Shown one piece after another: positions 44,631-53,411 of a stretch of DNA of 64,000 bases (positions are counted from its first letter, which is position 1; each line of letters starts with the position of its first letter). The translations under genes were made by a program, and so were the position numbers. Origin of the DNA: Sporosarcina highlanderae (lineage in GTDB: Bacteria; Bacillota; Bacilli; Bacillales_A; Planococcaceae); assembly GCF_030433715.1 (NCBI RefSeq), contig NZ_JAROCC010000011.1, positions 1 to 64,000 of the forward strand, in the 5' to 3' direction. The notes below the pieces were generated by a model. It ran no database searches. It saw only the letters and a program-made list of their open reading frames with translations, and had not been told where the DNA came from.

Positions 44631-45614
44631 ATGAAAGGATTAAAAGGCATTCACCACGTTACTGCCATTACAAGCAGCGCGGAAAAAAACTATGAGTTCT
44701 TCACTTATACATTGGGCATGCGTTTAGTGAAAAAAACAGTGAATCAAGATGATATCCAAACGTACCACTTATTCTTTGCTGATGATATTGGGTCAGCGGG
44801 AACAGATATGACATTTTTCGACTTTCCAGGTATTCCGAAAGGAACGCATGGGACGAATGAAATTTATAAAACAGCATTCCGTGTTCCTTCCGACGCGGCT
44901 TTGGACTATTGGGTGAAGCGCTTTGAGAAGTATAACGTGAAAAATGATGGAATCAAAGAAGTGTTCGGTAAGAAGACCATTTCTTTCGTTGACTTTGACG
45001 AGCAACAGTATATGTTGATTTCCGATGAGAACAACGAAGGGGTGGCTGCGGGTACACCATGGCAAAATGGTCCGGTTCCTCTTGAATTTGCGATTACCGG
45101 CTTAGGGCCACTTCACATACGCATCGCGGAATTCGATTACTTCAAAAAGGTGCTTGAGACAGCGATGGAGTTCAAAGAAATTGCACAAGAAGGATCTCTG
45201 CATTTATTCGAAGTCGGGGAAGGCGGAAACGGAGCACAAGTCATTGTGGAACATAACATTATGTTGCCAAATGGCCGTCAAGGATTTGGCACAGTGCACC
45301 ATGCCGCTTTCCGTGTGGAAGATACAAGATCATTGAACGAATGGAATGACCGGTTGCGACAATTCGGTTTCAATACATCGGGCTACATTGATCGATTCTT
45401 TTTCGAATCAATTTATGCACGTGTGGCGCCAGGTGTCCTGTTCGAATTGGCGACAGACGGCCCTGGTTTCATGGGCGATGAGCCATATGAAACAGTAGGA
45501 GAAAAGCTCTCATTGCCTCCATTCCTTGAAGGGAAACGAGAGCAAATTGAAGCGATGGTGAGACCAATCGACACGGTTCGCAGTACGCGAAACATTGAAA
45601 AAGAGTACTTGTAA
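44631..45614 (+). CDS. mhqO: Ring-cleaving dioxygenase (MhqO-like)
   Basis: 327 residues made of two VOC/glyoxalase-bleomycin-resistance domains. It starts KGIHHVTAITSSAEKN with a metal His, and carries GFGTVHHAAFRVED and LFELATDGPGF with the second His and Glu ligands. It belongs to the extradiol dioxygenase group of quinone/hydroquinone-detoxifying enzymes induced by MhqR inactivation. The two operator copies upstream support this. The ATG follows AAAAGGAGAG. It is followed closely by the FMN reductase. Confidence 0.9.
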   Translation: MKGLKGIHHVTAITSSAEKNYEFFTYTLGMRLVKKTVNQDDIQTYHLFFADDIGSAGTDMTFFDFPGIPKGTHGTNEIYKTAFRVPSDAALDYWVKRFEKYNVKNDGIKEVFGKKTISFVDFDEQQYMLISDENNEGVAAGTPWQNGPVPLEFAITGLGPLHIRIAEFDYFKKVLETAMEFKEIAQEGSLHLFEVGEGGNGAQVIVEHNIMLPNGRQGFGTVHHAAFRVEDTRSLNEWNDRLRQFGFNTSGYIDRFFFESIYARVAPGVLFELATDGPGFMGDEPYETVGEKLSLPPFLEGKREQIEAMVRPIDTVRSTRNIEKEYL

Positions 45615-45683
45615 GGAGGTGAAAAAGAAACAATGGGATTTTTCGGTAAGTTATTCGGAACACAACAAGAGGAGGAAACAATA

Positions 45684-46223
45684 ATGACACAACCAAATAT
45701 AGGGATTATTTTAGGGTCAACACGTGAGGGACGCGTAAGTCCACAAGTAGGAGCATGGGTAAAAGAATTAGCGGATAAACGCGGCGATGCAAATTACACA
45801 ATTATCGATATCGCAGATTATAAATTACCATTATTAGGTGAAGGCGACGCACCGGGTGCAGCGGCATGGTCTGAGATCATCTCAAAACAAGACGGTTTCG
45901 TATTCATCGTTCAAGAATATAACCACTCCATCACAGGAGCACTTAAAAACGCATTGGACTACTTGCGTGAAGAGTGGAACAACAAAGCTGCTGGTATCGT
46001 TTCATACGGTTCAGTAGGCGGCGCACGTGCGGCAGAACATTTACGTGGCATTCTTGGTGAATTATCCGTTGCGGATGTTCGCGTACATCCAGCACTATCA
46101 CTGTTCACGGATTTCGAAAACTACACAGAATTCAAACCAGCTGAAGTACAAGCGAATTCAGTAAACGAAATGTTGGACCAAGTTATCCCTTGGGCAACTG
46201 CATTGAAGACAATTCGTCAATAA
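45684..46223 (+). CDS. NADPH-dependent FMN reductase / quinone reductase
   Basis: About 179 residues with the flavodoxin-like fold of the NADPH-dependent FMN reductase family: GIILGSTREGRVSPQVG (flavin phosphate loop), QEYNHSITGALKNALDYL and SYGSVGGARAAEHLRG. It probably reduces quinones or azo compounds, in line with the MhqR-type operators upstream. Two good starts are in frame: ATG 45684 behind AGAGGAGG, and ATG 45633 behind AAGGAGGTG, which would add 17 residues starting MGFFGKLFG. I prefer 45684. Confidence 0.88.
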   Translation: MTQPNIGIILGSTREGRVSPQVGAWVKELADKRGDANYTIIDIADYKLPLLGEGDAPGAAAWSEIISKQDGFVFIVQEYNHSITGALKNALDYLREEWNNKAAGIVSYGSVGGARAAEHLRGILGELSVADVRVHPALSLFTDFENYTEFKPAEVQANSVNEMLDQVIPWATALKTIRQ

Positions 46224-46227
46224 TCAA

Positions 46228-46266
46228 TAAAACACAAAATGTGCAGGTGCACATTTTGTGTTTTTA
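46228..46266 (+). terminator. Terminator of the quinone-detoxification operon
   Basis: AACACAAAATGTGCA pairs with TGCACATTTTGTGTT, with a very short loop, followed by TTTAC. The stem is near perfect. Confidence 0.9.
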
Positions 46267-46273
46267 CATAACA

Positions 46274-46444
46274 TTAGCTGAAAAATATCAGGCGAATCAA
46301 TAGAGCGGGTATCGATGCCGCCATTAAAAATATGGACATGCTTGCAATTTTATTGCCGGAACGCCAAATCAAGCGCCCGTAAAATACCGTATAAACCATT
46401 ACATATAAAAACAGGAATACCAATGGAAAAGGCAAAGCAATCAA
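46274..46444 (-). CDS. Small two-TM protein at the end of the ger operon (candidate D subunit)
   Basis: A 56-residue reading frame beginning with TTG at 46444, which overlaps the gerC stop as TTGA. It holds two hydrophobic helices, about residues 3-23 (PFPLVFLFLYVMVYTV) and 34-54 (SIFLMAASIPALLIRLIFF), with a basic RLIWRSGNK loop between. Small two-TM proteins encoded beside gerA-type operons (D proteins, as in gerKD) modulate germination in Bacillus. The size, topology and position fit that class; sequence homology is not established. A GGGGGG ribosome site is close to the start. Confidence 0.65.
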   Translation of the reverse strand: MIALPFPLVFLFLYVMVYTVFYGRLIWRSGNKIASMSIFLMAASIPALLIRLIFFS

Positions 46445-47670
46445 TCCCCCCGTCCAGTTTTTTGAGGTTTTAGTTGGCTGCCGAAACTTTCAATTGTAAT
46501 TTCAAAATCCACTTTTACGTCTGCATCGCGATATTTTTTCTGCCAATCGTATTTTATGAATTCATCCATTGTCCAAAATTCACGGCGTGCCTCTTCATAC
46601 CAGACGAATGGCTCTGCACCAAATTCTTTTTGGGTTTTTTTAATCAGGCTTGAAATTTTTTCTTCAAGATCTTTTTTGATTTCCCCTTTTAATAGCGCCT
46701 GGTTTTTTTCATTACTTGCGTAATCAATTTGACTTGGAATTGAAAGGACTTGAACTTTCAATGGCACCGTGACAAACACTTCTGGAGGTTCTGTTTTAAC
46801 ATTTATTTTCACTTTTGAATGTTCCTCTTTTCCCACCCTCGCAGAAATTCTATGACCCTCCATTTTGGGATCGATGAAAGTATCGATATAGTGATGGGTT
46901 TTACTTTTTTCGCGCAACAGAAGCGAATTTCTTGTTTCCTCACCGGTTAAAACACCAATCATCTTACCGTTTTTTAATACTGCAGAACCGATCATTTGAA
47001 CAGGGTCCCCCTCTTTTTGCGGAACCTGTCCAGCCTTATAATTATCGGAACTTTCCCGATATCTTTCATCCCTTTCCGAAGTTGCATAAATAGCCAAAAA
47101 TAAGGCGCCTGAGCTTCTCTGAAAATAACGATTCAAATCGGAAATCGGAACAAAACCAGTGTCCTTCCATCTGTCGCTCATAAAAGAATAATATTTATGT
47201 GGACGCGTCTCAAGTTTGGAATGATTGTTATTAATAAATTCACGTGCATTTTCCTTGCTCACTATCATAATGATTCTTCTCCGAATTTCCGGGTCGCGCG
47301 TGGATGAAGCAATGATATGATGAAAGTAATCGCTTTTTGCAAATGCTTCTCCAATAATGATAGTCTCCACCTGTGAAAGATCAATTTTCCTTGAAACGAT
47401 ACTATTTGCCAATTCTTTTGCAGATAAAATGTCTGTTGCAGTAATTGTTAAAATATCACTGGGTGGTTCGTTTGGTGCCGTAGCTAAGCTTGAGGATCCG
47501 ACTTGCGGATTTTCGACTTGAAACGTCACATCAATCATATGGTCTTTTTTGCTTTTGTCGATTCCTATTACGATAACATATCCCCTTTCTTCCAACTCAC
47601 TCTTATCCCAGCATCCTACAAGAATGAGTGAAATAGGGAACAGCAAGAAAAATAGTTTAAGCCGTTTCAT
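46441..47670 (-). CDS. Spore germination receptor C subunit (Ger(x)C lipoprotein)
   Basis: A 409-residue lipoprotein; the signal peptide ends in LVGC (Cys20), followed by WDKSELEERGYVIVIGID, the family's standard N-terminus. The three-domain GerC fold occupies the rest, on the outer face of the spore inner membrane. It overlaps the GerB gene by 14 bases. It is expressed in the forespore in known systems. The germinant recognised cannot be told from sequence. Confidence 0.94.
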   Translation of the reverse strand: MKRLKLFFLLFPISLILVGCWDKSELEERGYVIVIGIDKSKKDHMIDVTFQVENPQVGSSSLATAPNEPPSDILTITATDILSAKELANSIVSRKIDLSQVETIIIGEAFAKSDYFHHIIASSTRDPEIRRRIIMIVSKENAREFINNNHSKLETRPHKYYSFMSDRWKDTGFVPISDLNRYFQRSSGALFLAIYATSERDERYRESSDNYKAGQVPQKEGDPVQMIGSAVLKNGKMIGVLTGEETRNSLLLREKSKTHHYIDTFIDPKMEGHRISARVGKEEHSKVKINVKTEPPEVFVTVPLKVQVLSIPSQIDYASNEKNQALLKGEIKKDLEEKISSLIKKTQKEFGAEPFVWYEEARREFWTMDEFIKYDWQKKYRDADVKVDFEITIESFGSQLKPQKTGRGD

Positions 47671-48751
47671 TTTTCTTCCTCCCTTTTCTTAGATGCAAAA
47701 GCCATAAAACGAGCGGGAAAAGCATTAGGATTATTGAGCTTGATTGAATTAGGGATTCTCTAAGTACGCTTCCTATAAAAATGTTTGGAGATATCAATCC
47801 GGCCAGTACGGAAACCGCTGTTAACGGTAGCAACAAGAGTTCAAACTCATCTATTTGTAGCGCTTTTGATAAGAAATAGGCAGCTAAATACAAGTAAATT
47901 GAAAAGTGAATAGCTGAAGCCACCGTTCCAATTGCCATGTATACGGATTCAAGATGGCTAATAGTTCCGATAGTCGCCAAACGATTTATTTGTTGGAAAG
48001 GGTAAGCGATATTTTGACTCGCAGGATAGTCAAAAACCGCTACGTAAACGATCATGAATATAACAAGTGAAAGAACCGAAATTATCCATCCAATCAGAGA
48101 GCCCCATTTTAGATCTTTGTACGTTTTGATAAACGGGTACAGTACAAGGAGAAATATACTTTCGCCATAAATAGAACTATGGACAGCACTTTCTTTTAGT
48201 ATTGGTTTCAAGCCCGGACCGGCGATTGGAAAAATACGGTTGAATGAAATATCCTCCCATACAAAGCCTATAACGGAAAACATTAAAATTAACAATATGG
48301 GCGTAAAAATCCAAGCAGTCCTTGCGATGTTTTCTAATCCTCGCTTCGCTATATAAAAGCTTGACCCCATTAGCATGATATAGAGATAGGGAACTGGGGT
48401 TTTAGGATAAAACATCGTGTTGAAAATGTCTGTATAGTTCCTGCTATTGATCACTGTTGCGCTAAAGATAATGAGGAAAAATAACAGCATGGTAAAGGTT
48501 CCAATTCGTTTTCCCATAAGCATAAATACGAGCTCTGTAAGTCCTGTATTCCGTCTTTTCATTATTCCTAACAAAATAAGGAAGGGTATCAACATCAATA
48601 GAAAGGAAATTATAGGCATCATCCAAGCGGCATTCTTTCCGTATTTGAATAGCAAGTCTGGAGTTGTGTCCATGACTTGAACAGTATAAAAAAATATGAC
48701 AACGCCCATTAATTCTCTTTTCCGTATTTTGCCGTTGCTTACCTTAATCAT
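47657..48751 (-). CDS. Spore germination receptor B subunit (GerB/amino-acid permease type)
   Basis: About 364 residues with ten membrane helices, of the GerAB/ArcD/ProY family, the APC-fold subunit that binds the germinant in characterised receptors. The N-terminus KISNGKIRKREL-like (KVSNGKIRKRELMGVVIFF) is typical. The ATG at 48751 overlaps the stop of gerA; an upstream start at 48790 would add 13 residues and lie further inside gerA. Confidence 0.93.
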   Translation of the reverse strand: MIKVSNGKIRKRELMGVVIFFYTVQVMDTTPDLLFKYGKNAAWMMPIISFLLMLIPFLILLGIMKRRNTGLTELVFMLMGKRIGTFTMLLFFLIIFSATVINSRNYTDIFNTMFYPKTPVPYLYIMLMGSSFYIAKRGLENIARTAWIFTPILLILMFSVIGFVWEDISFNRIFPIAGPGLKPILKESAVHSSIYGESIFLLVLYPFIKTYKDLKWGSLIGWIISVLSLVIFMIVYVAVFDYPASQNIAYPFQQINRLATIGTISHLESVYMAIGTVASAIHFSIYLYLAAYFLSKALQIDEFELLLLPLTAVSVLAGLISPNIFIGSVLRESLIQSSSIILMLFPLVLWLLHLRKGRKKNETA

Positions 48752-50282
48752 CAGTTGAACCTGCTTTCGATGTATTACCCCTTTTTTCATTTTCGCTATT
48801 CGAGTAAAAAGGGAATAATGCTTGTTTCCATACGGGAGGACGGAGAATCAAGCCTTTTGGTGACTGAAAATAAGGAGCGTAAGGGGCTAAAAATGGGACA
48901 TTGAATGATTTTAAAGAAACCATGTAAGCGAATAGGCAGGCAGTAGCTAAAAATATCCCGAAAAAGCCCATGAAGTTTGCGATGAAAATAAAACCAAAAC
49001 GAAGAAGTCTTATCATGAAATTTAAATTCAAATCCTGGATTACGAAAGATGACAAACCCGTTATCGCTACAACGATGACAAGAATTGGACTGACAAGATT
49101 TGCTTGGACAGCGGCTTGGCCTAATATTAGTGCTCCAACGATACCAATCGTCGGGCCGATTACCGAAGGGATTCGAATTCCCGCTTCCCTTAGAATTTCA
49201 AAAACGATTTCCAGTAAAATGATTTCCCATAGAACTGGAATGGGAACGACTTCCCTTGTTGCAGCGATCGCAAACAATAGATCTGGGGGCAACATCTCAA
49301 TGTGAAAAGTACTAACCGCCAAGTAAATTGCTGGGGTATACATAGCGATAAAGATAGAGATTAAACTAATGATGCGTATGAAGTTAGCATACACCCACCT
49401 GAGGTATTGATCTTCGATCGTATGGAATAAGTTCCAGAAAGTGACGGGAACGATTAGGGCGTAAGGCGAGCTATTCATTAACAACACAATATGACCATCC
49501 AAAAGAAAGGAACATGCTCGATCGGGTCGTTCCGTCAAAAGTGTTGACGGGACTACTGAGAAGGTTCTGCTTTCTATATATTGTTCTAATATGGACAGAT
49601 TTTGGATCAAATCACTTTCGATTTCATCAATCTTTTTTTTCACATCATTCAAAAGTTCCTCGTCAACTACACCCTTTATATAGATAATGGAAACTTCTTT
49701 TACAACTTTATTTCCAACAGTTTTTGTTTCGCATAGTAACCGGTTATCATTGATCTGTTTTCGGATTAATGACTGATTGACCGCCATTGATTCGTTGAAG
49801 GATTCTTTCGGTCCCCTAACTACGTTCTCAACTGTCGGTTCACTTACACCTCTGTTTTCAAAACCAGTCGTTACAGCAGATAAGGCTACATGCTCACCTT
49901 CAAAAAGAATTAAGGTGTTACCGCCCAACAAATCTTTAACAGCATCTTGCAGTTTCTCTACTTGCTTTGTACCCGTCGTGAAAACTATATTCTCCTCGAT
50001 TATAGACATGATATCCCCGTCTTCAGGGATGTCAGTAATTTTTATTAGAGGGCCAATAATAGTTTCCTCAATGGCTTTTGTATCGACAGTGCCTTCAAGA
50101 AATAATAGGACTCCATTTTTTGCCCCTGACAGAATAGTCAGGTTCCGGATTTTAAGTGATTGATTGGTGGGATAAGAAAATGCGTCTTTTATAAGAGATA
50201 GATTCTTTTCAAAGTCATCGGAAAAGGATTGATTCAAGTTTTTTTGATTGTTCGAAGGGTTACTATTTTTGGGCGATCCCAC
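48744..50282 (-). CDS. Spore germination receptor A subunit (GerA)
   Basis: 512 residues: a soluble N-terminal half (about 1-285) and a C-terminal membrane domain with about five helices (from PYALIVPVTFWNLF). The motif PTIGIVGALILGQAAVQANLVSP is a family signature. GerA subunits form a pentameric ion channel that releases cations on germinant binding. The start is GTG at 50282 behind GGAGGAG. It is the first gene of the four-gene operon gerA-gerB-gerC-small gene, all overlapping. Confidence 0.94.
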   Translation of the reverse strand: MGSPKNSNPSNNQKNLNQSFSDDFEKNLSLIKDAFSYPTNQSLKIRNLTILSGAKNGVLLFLEGTVDTKAIEETIIGPLIKITDIPEDGDIMSIIEENIVFTTGTKQVEKLQDAVKDLLGGNTLILFEGEHVALSAVTTGFENRGVSEPTVENVVRGPKESFNESMAVNQSLIRKQINDNRLLCETKTVGNKVVKEVSIIYIKGVVDEELLNDVKKKIDEIESDLIQNLSILEQYIESRTFSVVPSTLLTERPDRACSFLLDGHIVLLMNSSPYALIVPVTFWNLFHTIEDQYLRWVYANFIRIISLISIFIAMYTPAIYLAVSTFHIEMLPPDLLFAIAATREVVPIPVLWEIILLEIVFEILREAGIRIPSVIGPTIGIVGALILGQAAVQANLVSPILVIVVAITGLSSFVIQDLNLNFMIRLLRFGFIFIANFMGFFGIFLATACLFAYMVSLKSFNVPFLAPYAPYFQSPKGLILRPPVWKQALFPFYSNSENEKRGNTSKAGSTDD

Positions 50283-50316
50283 TCTAACTCCTCCAATTAT
50301 TTATCTGATATGTACA

Positions 50317-50346
50317 GTACTTGTCGAATTTCCGGTGTTTTATTCA
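50317..50346 (-). promoter_or_regulatory. Possible SigG promoter of the ger operon
   Basis: On the minus strand TGAATA (50346-50341) matches the SigG -35 pattern, and 17 bases later CAAGTAC partly resembles the -10 pattern CATACTA. The -10 match is weak; the call rests on the -35 and on known forespore expression of ger operons. Confidence 0.35.
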
Positions 50347-50438
50347 TAAAGGTGGAGGCATAGGACAATCATGCCGATGAATACACTCCTATTGGTTTAA
50401 GTTACTTGACCAATATATTGGAAGAAGGAGGTTGGGTT

Positions 50439-51212
50439 ATGGCGTATACGGATAACTATGAAAGGGATACCTATGGGATCATCGCTTTTTGGTTACGAAA
50501 CGATTATGATCATGGCCGGTTTTTCGACAGAGAGATAAGCCATTATGAAACAGAATTGGCCCGTGCGAATCTCAACAATATTCAACGCCTTGGAAGGGTA
50601 TGGGAAAAGGCGGCAAAGAAAGAGGGTGATATCGGCACGTTGCTTAACGAAGCCCATCATGCTACTACCGAATTTCATAGTCTTCTTGCTTACACGATGG
50701 ATAAATCCCTACATTGTGAGGTGATTATTTCTACACCAGTGTCCCTTCTTGATCACATGGTAAGAGAGTCTGAAGAATCCCAGAGGGTTTATAAATTAAT
50801 TGAAAGTGGTGCGAAAATTTCACCGTCGGATGCAATCATTCACGAATGCGTCTTTTGGATAAGACAAATGGCGGATCATTTAGGCTATATACGGCATTAC
50901 TCGGATGTATCTAATTATGAAGTGAACTTCCAAGTTACAGAGATGATGCAAAAGTTTGAGAGGTTGCTCTTGCAAGCAAATGCGTTGCAAACAATGATAC
51001 GCACTCCAAGGAATGAAACGTTGCCGATTCTAACACAATTCAAGAATATGATTATTAAAGAGGCTAAGAGTTTGGAAGCATTTAAACTGGAATTAGATGA
51101 CTTGATCAAAAAGTGTGCAGTTGCTACGACATCGCCGCCAGATCTGTTGGAGCACATTGCAAGGGAAGCCCATCATCTATGGAGGAACTTGGAAGAGGAG
51201 ATAATAACTTAA
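50439..51212 (+). CDS. DUF2935 protein
   Basis: 257 residues of two related all-helical domains (about 10-125 and 130-255). Conserved His/Glu positions such as EISHYETE, NEAHHATTEFHS, LLDHMVRESEE, HECVFWIRQMADHLGYI and HIAREAHHLWRNLEEE give a ferritin-like or hemerythrin-like metal site in each half. The family occurs widely in spore formers and its role is unknown. The ATG at 50439 follows AAGAAGGAGG. Confidence 0.85.
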   Translation: MAYTDNYERDTYGIIAFWLRNDYDHGRFFDREISHYETELARANLNNIQRLGRVWEKAAKKEGDIGTLLNEAHHATTEFHSLLAYTMDKSLHCEVIISTPVSLLDHMVRESEESQRVYKLIESGAKISPSDAIIHECVFWIRQMADHLGYIRHYSDVSNYEVNFQVTEMMQKFERLLLQANALQTMIRTPRNETLPILTQFKNMIIKEAKSLEAFKLELDDLIKKCAVATTSPPDLLEHIAREAHHLWRNLEEEIIT

Positions 51213-51236
51213 TTTCACAGCCTTTGAATAATAATG

Positions 51237-51272
51237 AAGACCCCATTTCGATTAAATGAAATGGGGTCTCTT
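51237..51272. terminator. Terminator after the DUF2935 gene
   Basis: GACCCCATTTC pairs with GAAATGGGGTC around GATTAAAT, followed by TCTTTCTTTT. Confidence 0.85.
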
Positions 51273-51311
51273 TCTTTTCAAAACGCAACCAATTCAGATG
51301 AATCACCTGTA

Positions 51312-51803
51312 CTATCGGTATCCGGCCGGGAAACATTTACAACGTGGCATGACTGAATTGGGGTACATGTACACTGGGTACCATTGGGGACTTCCCATAG
51401 TTGGAACAAACCCATTTTGCCATTGTCCACTTCCTTGAGCCTGACCTTGGTTGCTACCTTGTTGCCATGGATAAGTCGGAATGGCATAGACCGGACCGAA
51501 ATCATCATTCAGTTGATTTTGCCCATGTTCCTGTTGCGAGTTGTCATTTCCTTGTCCTTGAGCCTGATTTTGACCTTGAATGCCACCTTGTTGCCACGGA
51601 AAAGTTGGAATGGCATAGACTGGCCCAAAGCCATGTTTTTGTTGATTTTGCCCAAACAAAGCCGGGCGTTCTTGGCCGCCTTGATTTTGTCCGGGTACTG
51701 TTTGGATTGGAATGGTAAAGTCCGGTCCAACCCCGTTTATTAATTGATCATAGAACGAAGGTGCCTGGTCGTGAAATTCCCTTAGCGTTTTGCTATTAGC
51801 CAT
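51312..51803 (-). CDS. Gln/Gly/Asn-rich protein with tandem motif
   Basis: 163 residues, not recognised. After a charged start (MANSKTLREFHDQAPSFYDQ) the protein is rich in Gln, Gly, Asn and Pro. The motif FGPVYAIPT(F/Y)PWQQG occurs twice, near residues 60 and 100, each followed by QGQ-rich linkers; GPDFTIPIQTVPGQNQGG is a divergent third copy. The end YPVYMYPNSVMPRCKCFP has two cysteines. There is no signal peptide. The composition recalls spore-coat or exosporium proteins. The ATG at 51803 follows AAAGGAG. Confidence 0.72.
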   Translation of the reverse strand: MANSKTLREFHDQAPSFYDQLINGVGPDFTIPIQTVPGQNQGGQERPALFGQNQQKHGFGPVYAIPTFPWQQGGIQGQNQAQGQGNDNSQQEHGQNQLNDDFGPVYAIPTYPWQQGSNQGQAQGSGQWQNGFVPTMGSPQWYPVYMYPNSVMPRCKCFPAGYR

Positions 51804-51988
51804 GTTCAATCTCCTTTCATACTATCCATTGTATTCATCTGAAATCTTTTTGGGCATGAATTCTATAAATCCTTTTCCTTTCTTGACTGTTCATTCTGTT
51901 ATAATGAAATGATAAAAAACGATCATACAGCAAATTTAAGGAAGTATGCATGGTATAGACAACAAGAATTTAGAGAGGGGAACAAGAC

Positions 51989-53398
51989 TTGCATACATTG
52001 AAACAACAATGGTTTGGAAATGTTCGTGCCGATATTTTAGCAGGAATTGTCGTAGGACTAGCACTAATTCCTGAAGCGCTTGCTTTTGCATTCATCGTAG
52101 GCGTAGATCCGCGTGTTGCTCTGTATGCTTCATTCGCGATTGCCGTCATCACTTCGTTTGTAGGCGGTCGGCCGGGGCTGATTTCTGCTGCAACTGGTGC
52201 GATGGCGTTAGTACTTGTCAACTTAATGGCGGATCATGGCCTCCAGTACGTGTTAGCAGCCACTGTGTTGACAGGAGTCATTCAATTCATCCTTGGTTGG
52301 CTCGGGGTTGCCAACTTGATGCGTTTCATCCCGAACTCCGTCATGTTAGGATTCGTAAATGCACTTGGTATTATGATCTTCATCACCCAGCTTCCTTATT
52401 TACGAGGTCATGATGCAATGACATTCATCTTTGCGATTGCGACATTGATATTGGTTTACGCAGTGCCACGCTTTTTCACAGCCATCCCGGCGCCACTGAT
52501 TGCAATCGTCGTCATGACGGGTATTGCACTGATAAGCGGTGTAACGTTGCAGACAATCGGTGATTTAGGTAAGATGCCGAATTCATTGCCGACTTTCTTC
52601 CTTCCGGATATCCCATTTAACTTGGAAACCCTGAAAATCATTTTCCCTTATTCATTGGCGTTATCGATTGTCGGTTTATTGGAATCATTGCTCACGTCCC
52701 AAGTGTTGGACGATATGACGGATACAGAAAGCGATAAAAATCGGGAAGCGCGCGGACAAGGAATCGCGAACTTCTTTACAGGATTTTTCGGCGGAATGGC
52801 AGGCTGTGCATTAATCGGCCAGTCGATGATCAATATCAAATCAGGTGGTCGTGGGCGGCTATCCACATTTACAGCCGGTGCTTTTTTAATGTTTTTAATC
52901 ATCGTTTTGGGCGATGTTGTCGTTAAAATCCCGATGCCTGTCCTTGCAGGAGTCATGATCATGGTTGCAGCAACGACTTTCAATTGGAGCTCGTTCAAGT
53001 TTCTGAAACAAGCGCCGAAAACTGAGTCGGTCGTAATGCTGATCACTGTTGCGATTATTTTGTATACACATAATCTCGCAATCGGTGTTGTCGTCGGTGT
53101 CATTCTAAGTTCACTGTTTTTCGTCGCCAACATTTCCCGTGTGACTGTTACACAAGATTCAAACATATATAAGATTAAAGGACCGTTATTTTTCGCCTCG
53201 ACTACAAAATTCATCCAATCATTCCGTGATGTGAAAGAAAAGGATATCATTATCGACTTCGAAGATAGCCAACTATGGGATGAATCTTCCGTTGGAGCGA
53301 TTATTAAGGTGAAGCAGAAGCTTGAAGAAGAAGGAGCGACGGTGACTATCCGAGGGCTGAACTCTTCAAGTGAACAACTGTACGGGAAGTTACTATAA
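51989..53398 (+). CDS. SulP-family anion transporter with STAS domain
   Basis: 469 residues. The SulP membrane domain has about 12-14 helices and starts NVRADILAGIVVGLALIPEALAFAF, and a C-terminal STAS domain (about 385-469) includes IIDFEDSQLWDESSVGAI. The substrate could be sulfate, bicarbonate or another anion; sequence alone does not say. The start is TTG at 51989, behind GAGGGGAAC. A universal stress protein gene follows 13 bases later and is likely cotranscribed, a common SulP-Usp pairing. Confidence 0.9.
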   Translation: MHTLKQQWFGNVRADILAGIVVGLALIPEALAFAFIVGVDPRVALYASFAIAVITSFVGGRPGLISAATGAMALVLVNLMADHGLQYVLAATVLTGVIQFILGWLGVANLMRFIPNSVMLGFVNALGIMIFITQLPYLRGHDAMTFIFAIATLILVYAVPRFFTAIPAPLIAIVVMTGIALISGVTLQTIGDLGKMPNSLPTFFLPDIPFNLETLKIIFPYSLALSIVGLLESLLTSQVLDDMTDTESDKNREARGQGIANFFTGFFGGMAGCALIGQSMINIKSGGRGRLSTFTAGAFLMFLIIVLGDVVVKIPMPVLAGVMIMVAATTFNWSSFKFLKQAPKTESVVMLITVAIILYTHNLAIGVVVGVILSSLFFVANISRVTVTQDSNIYKIKGPLFFASTTKFIQSFRDVKEKDIIIDFEDSQLWDESSVGAIIKVKQKLEEEGATVTIRGLNSSSEQLYGKLL

Positions 53399-53411
53399 GG
53401 GAGGAATTCAC

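Noticed and set aside
46228..46266. Another copy of the GGTRCCTGTGCA repeat family
   Set aside because: GCAGGTGCAC here is the loop of a simple perfect terminator; neither the body nor the ends of the family are present.
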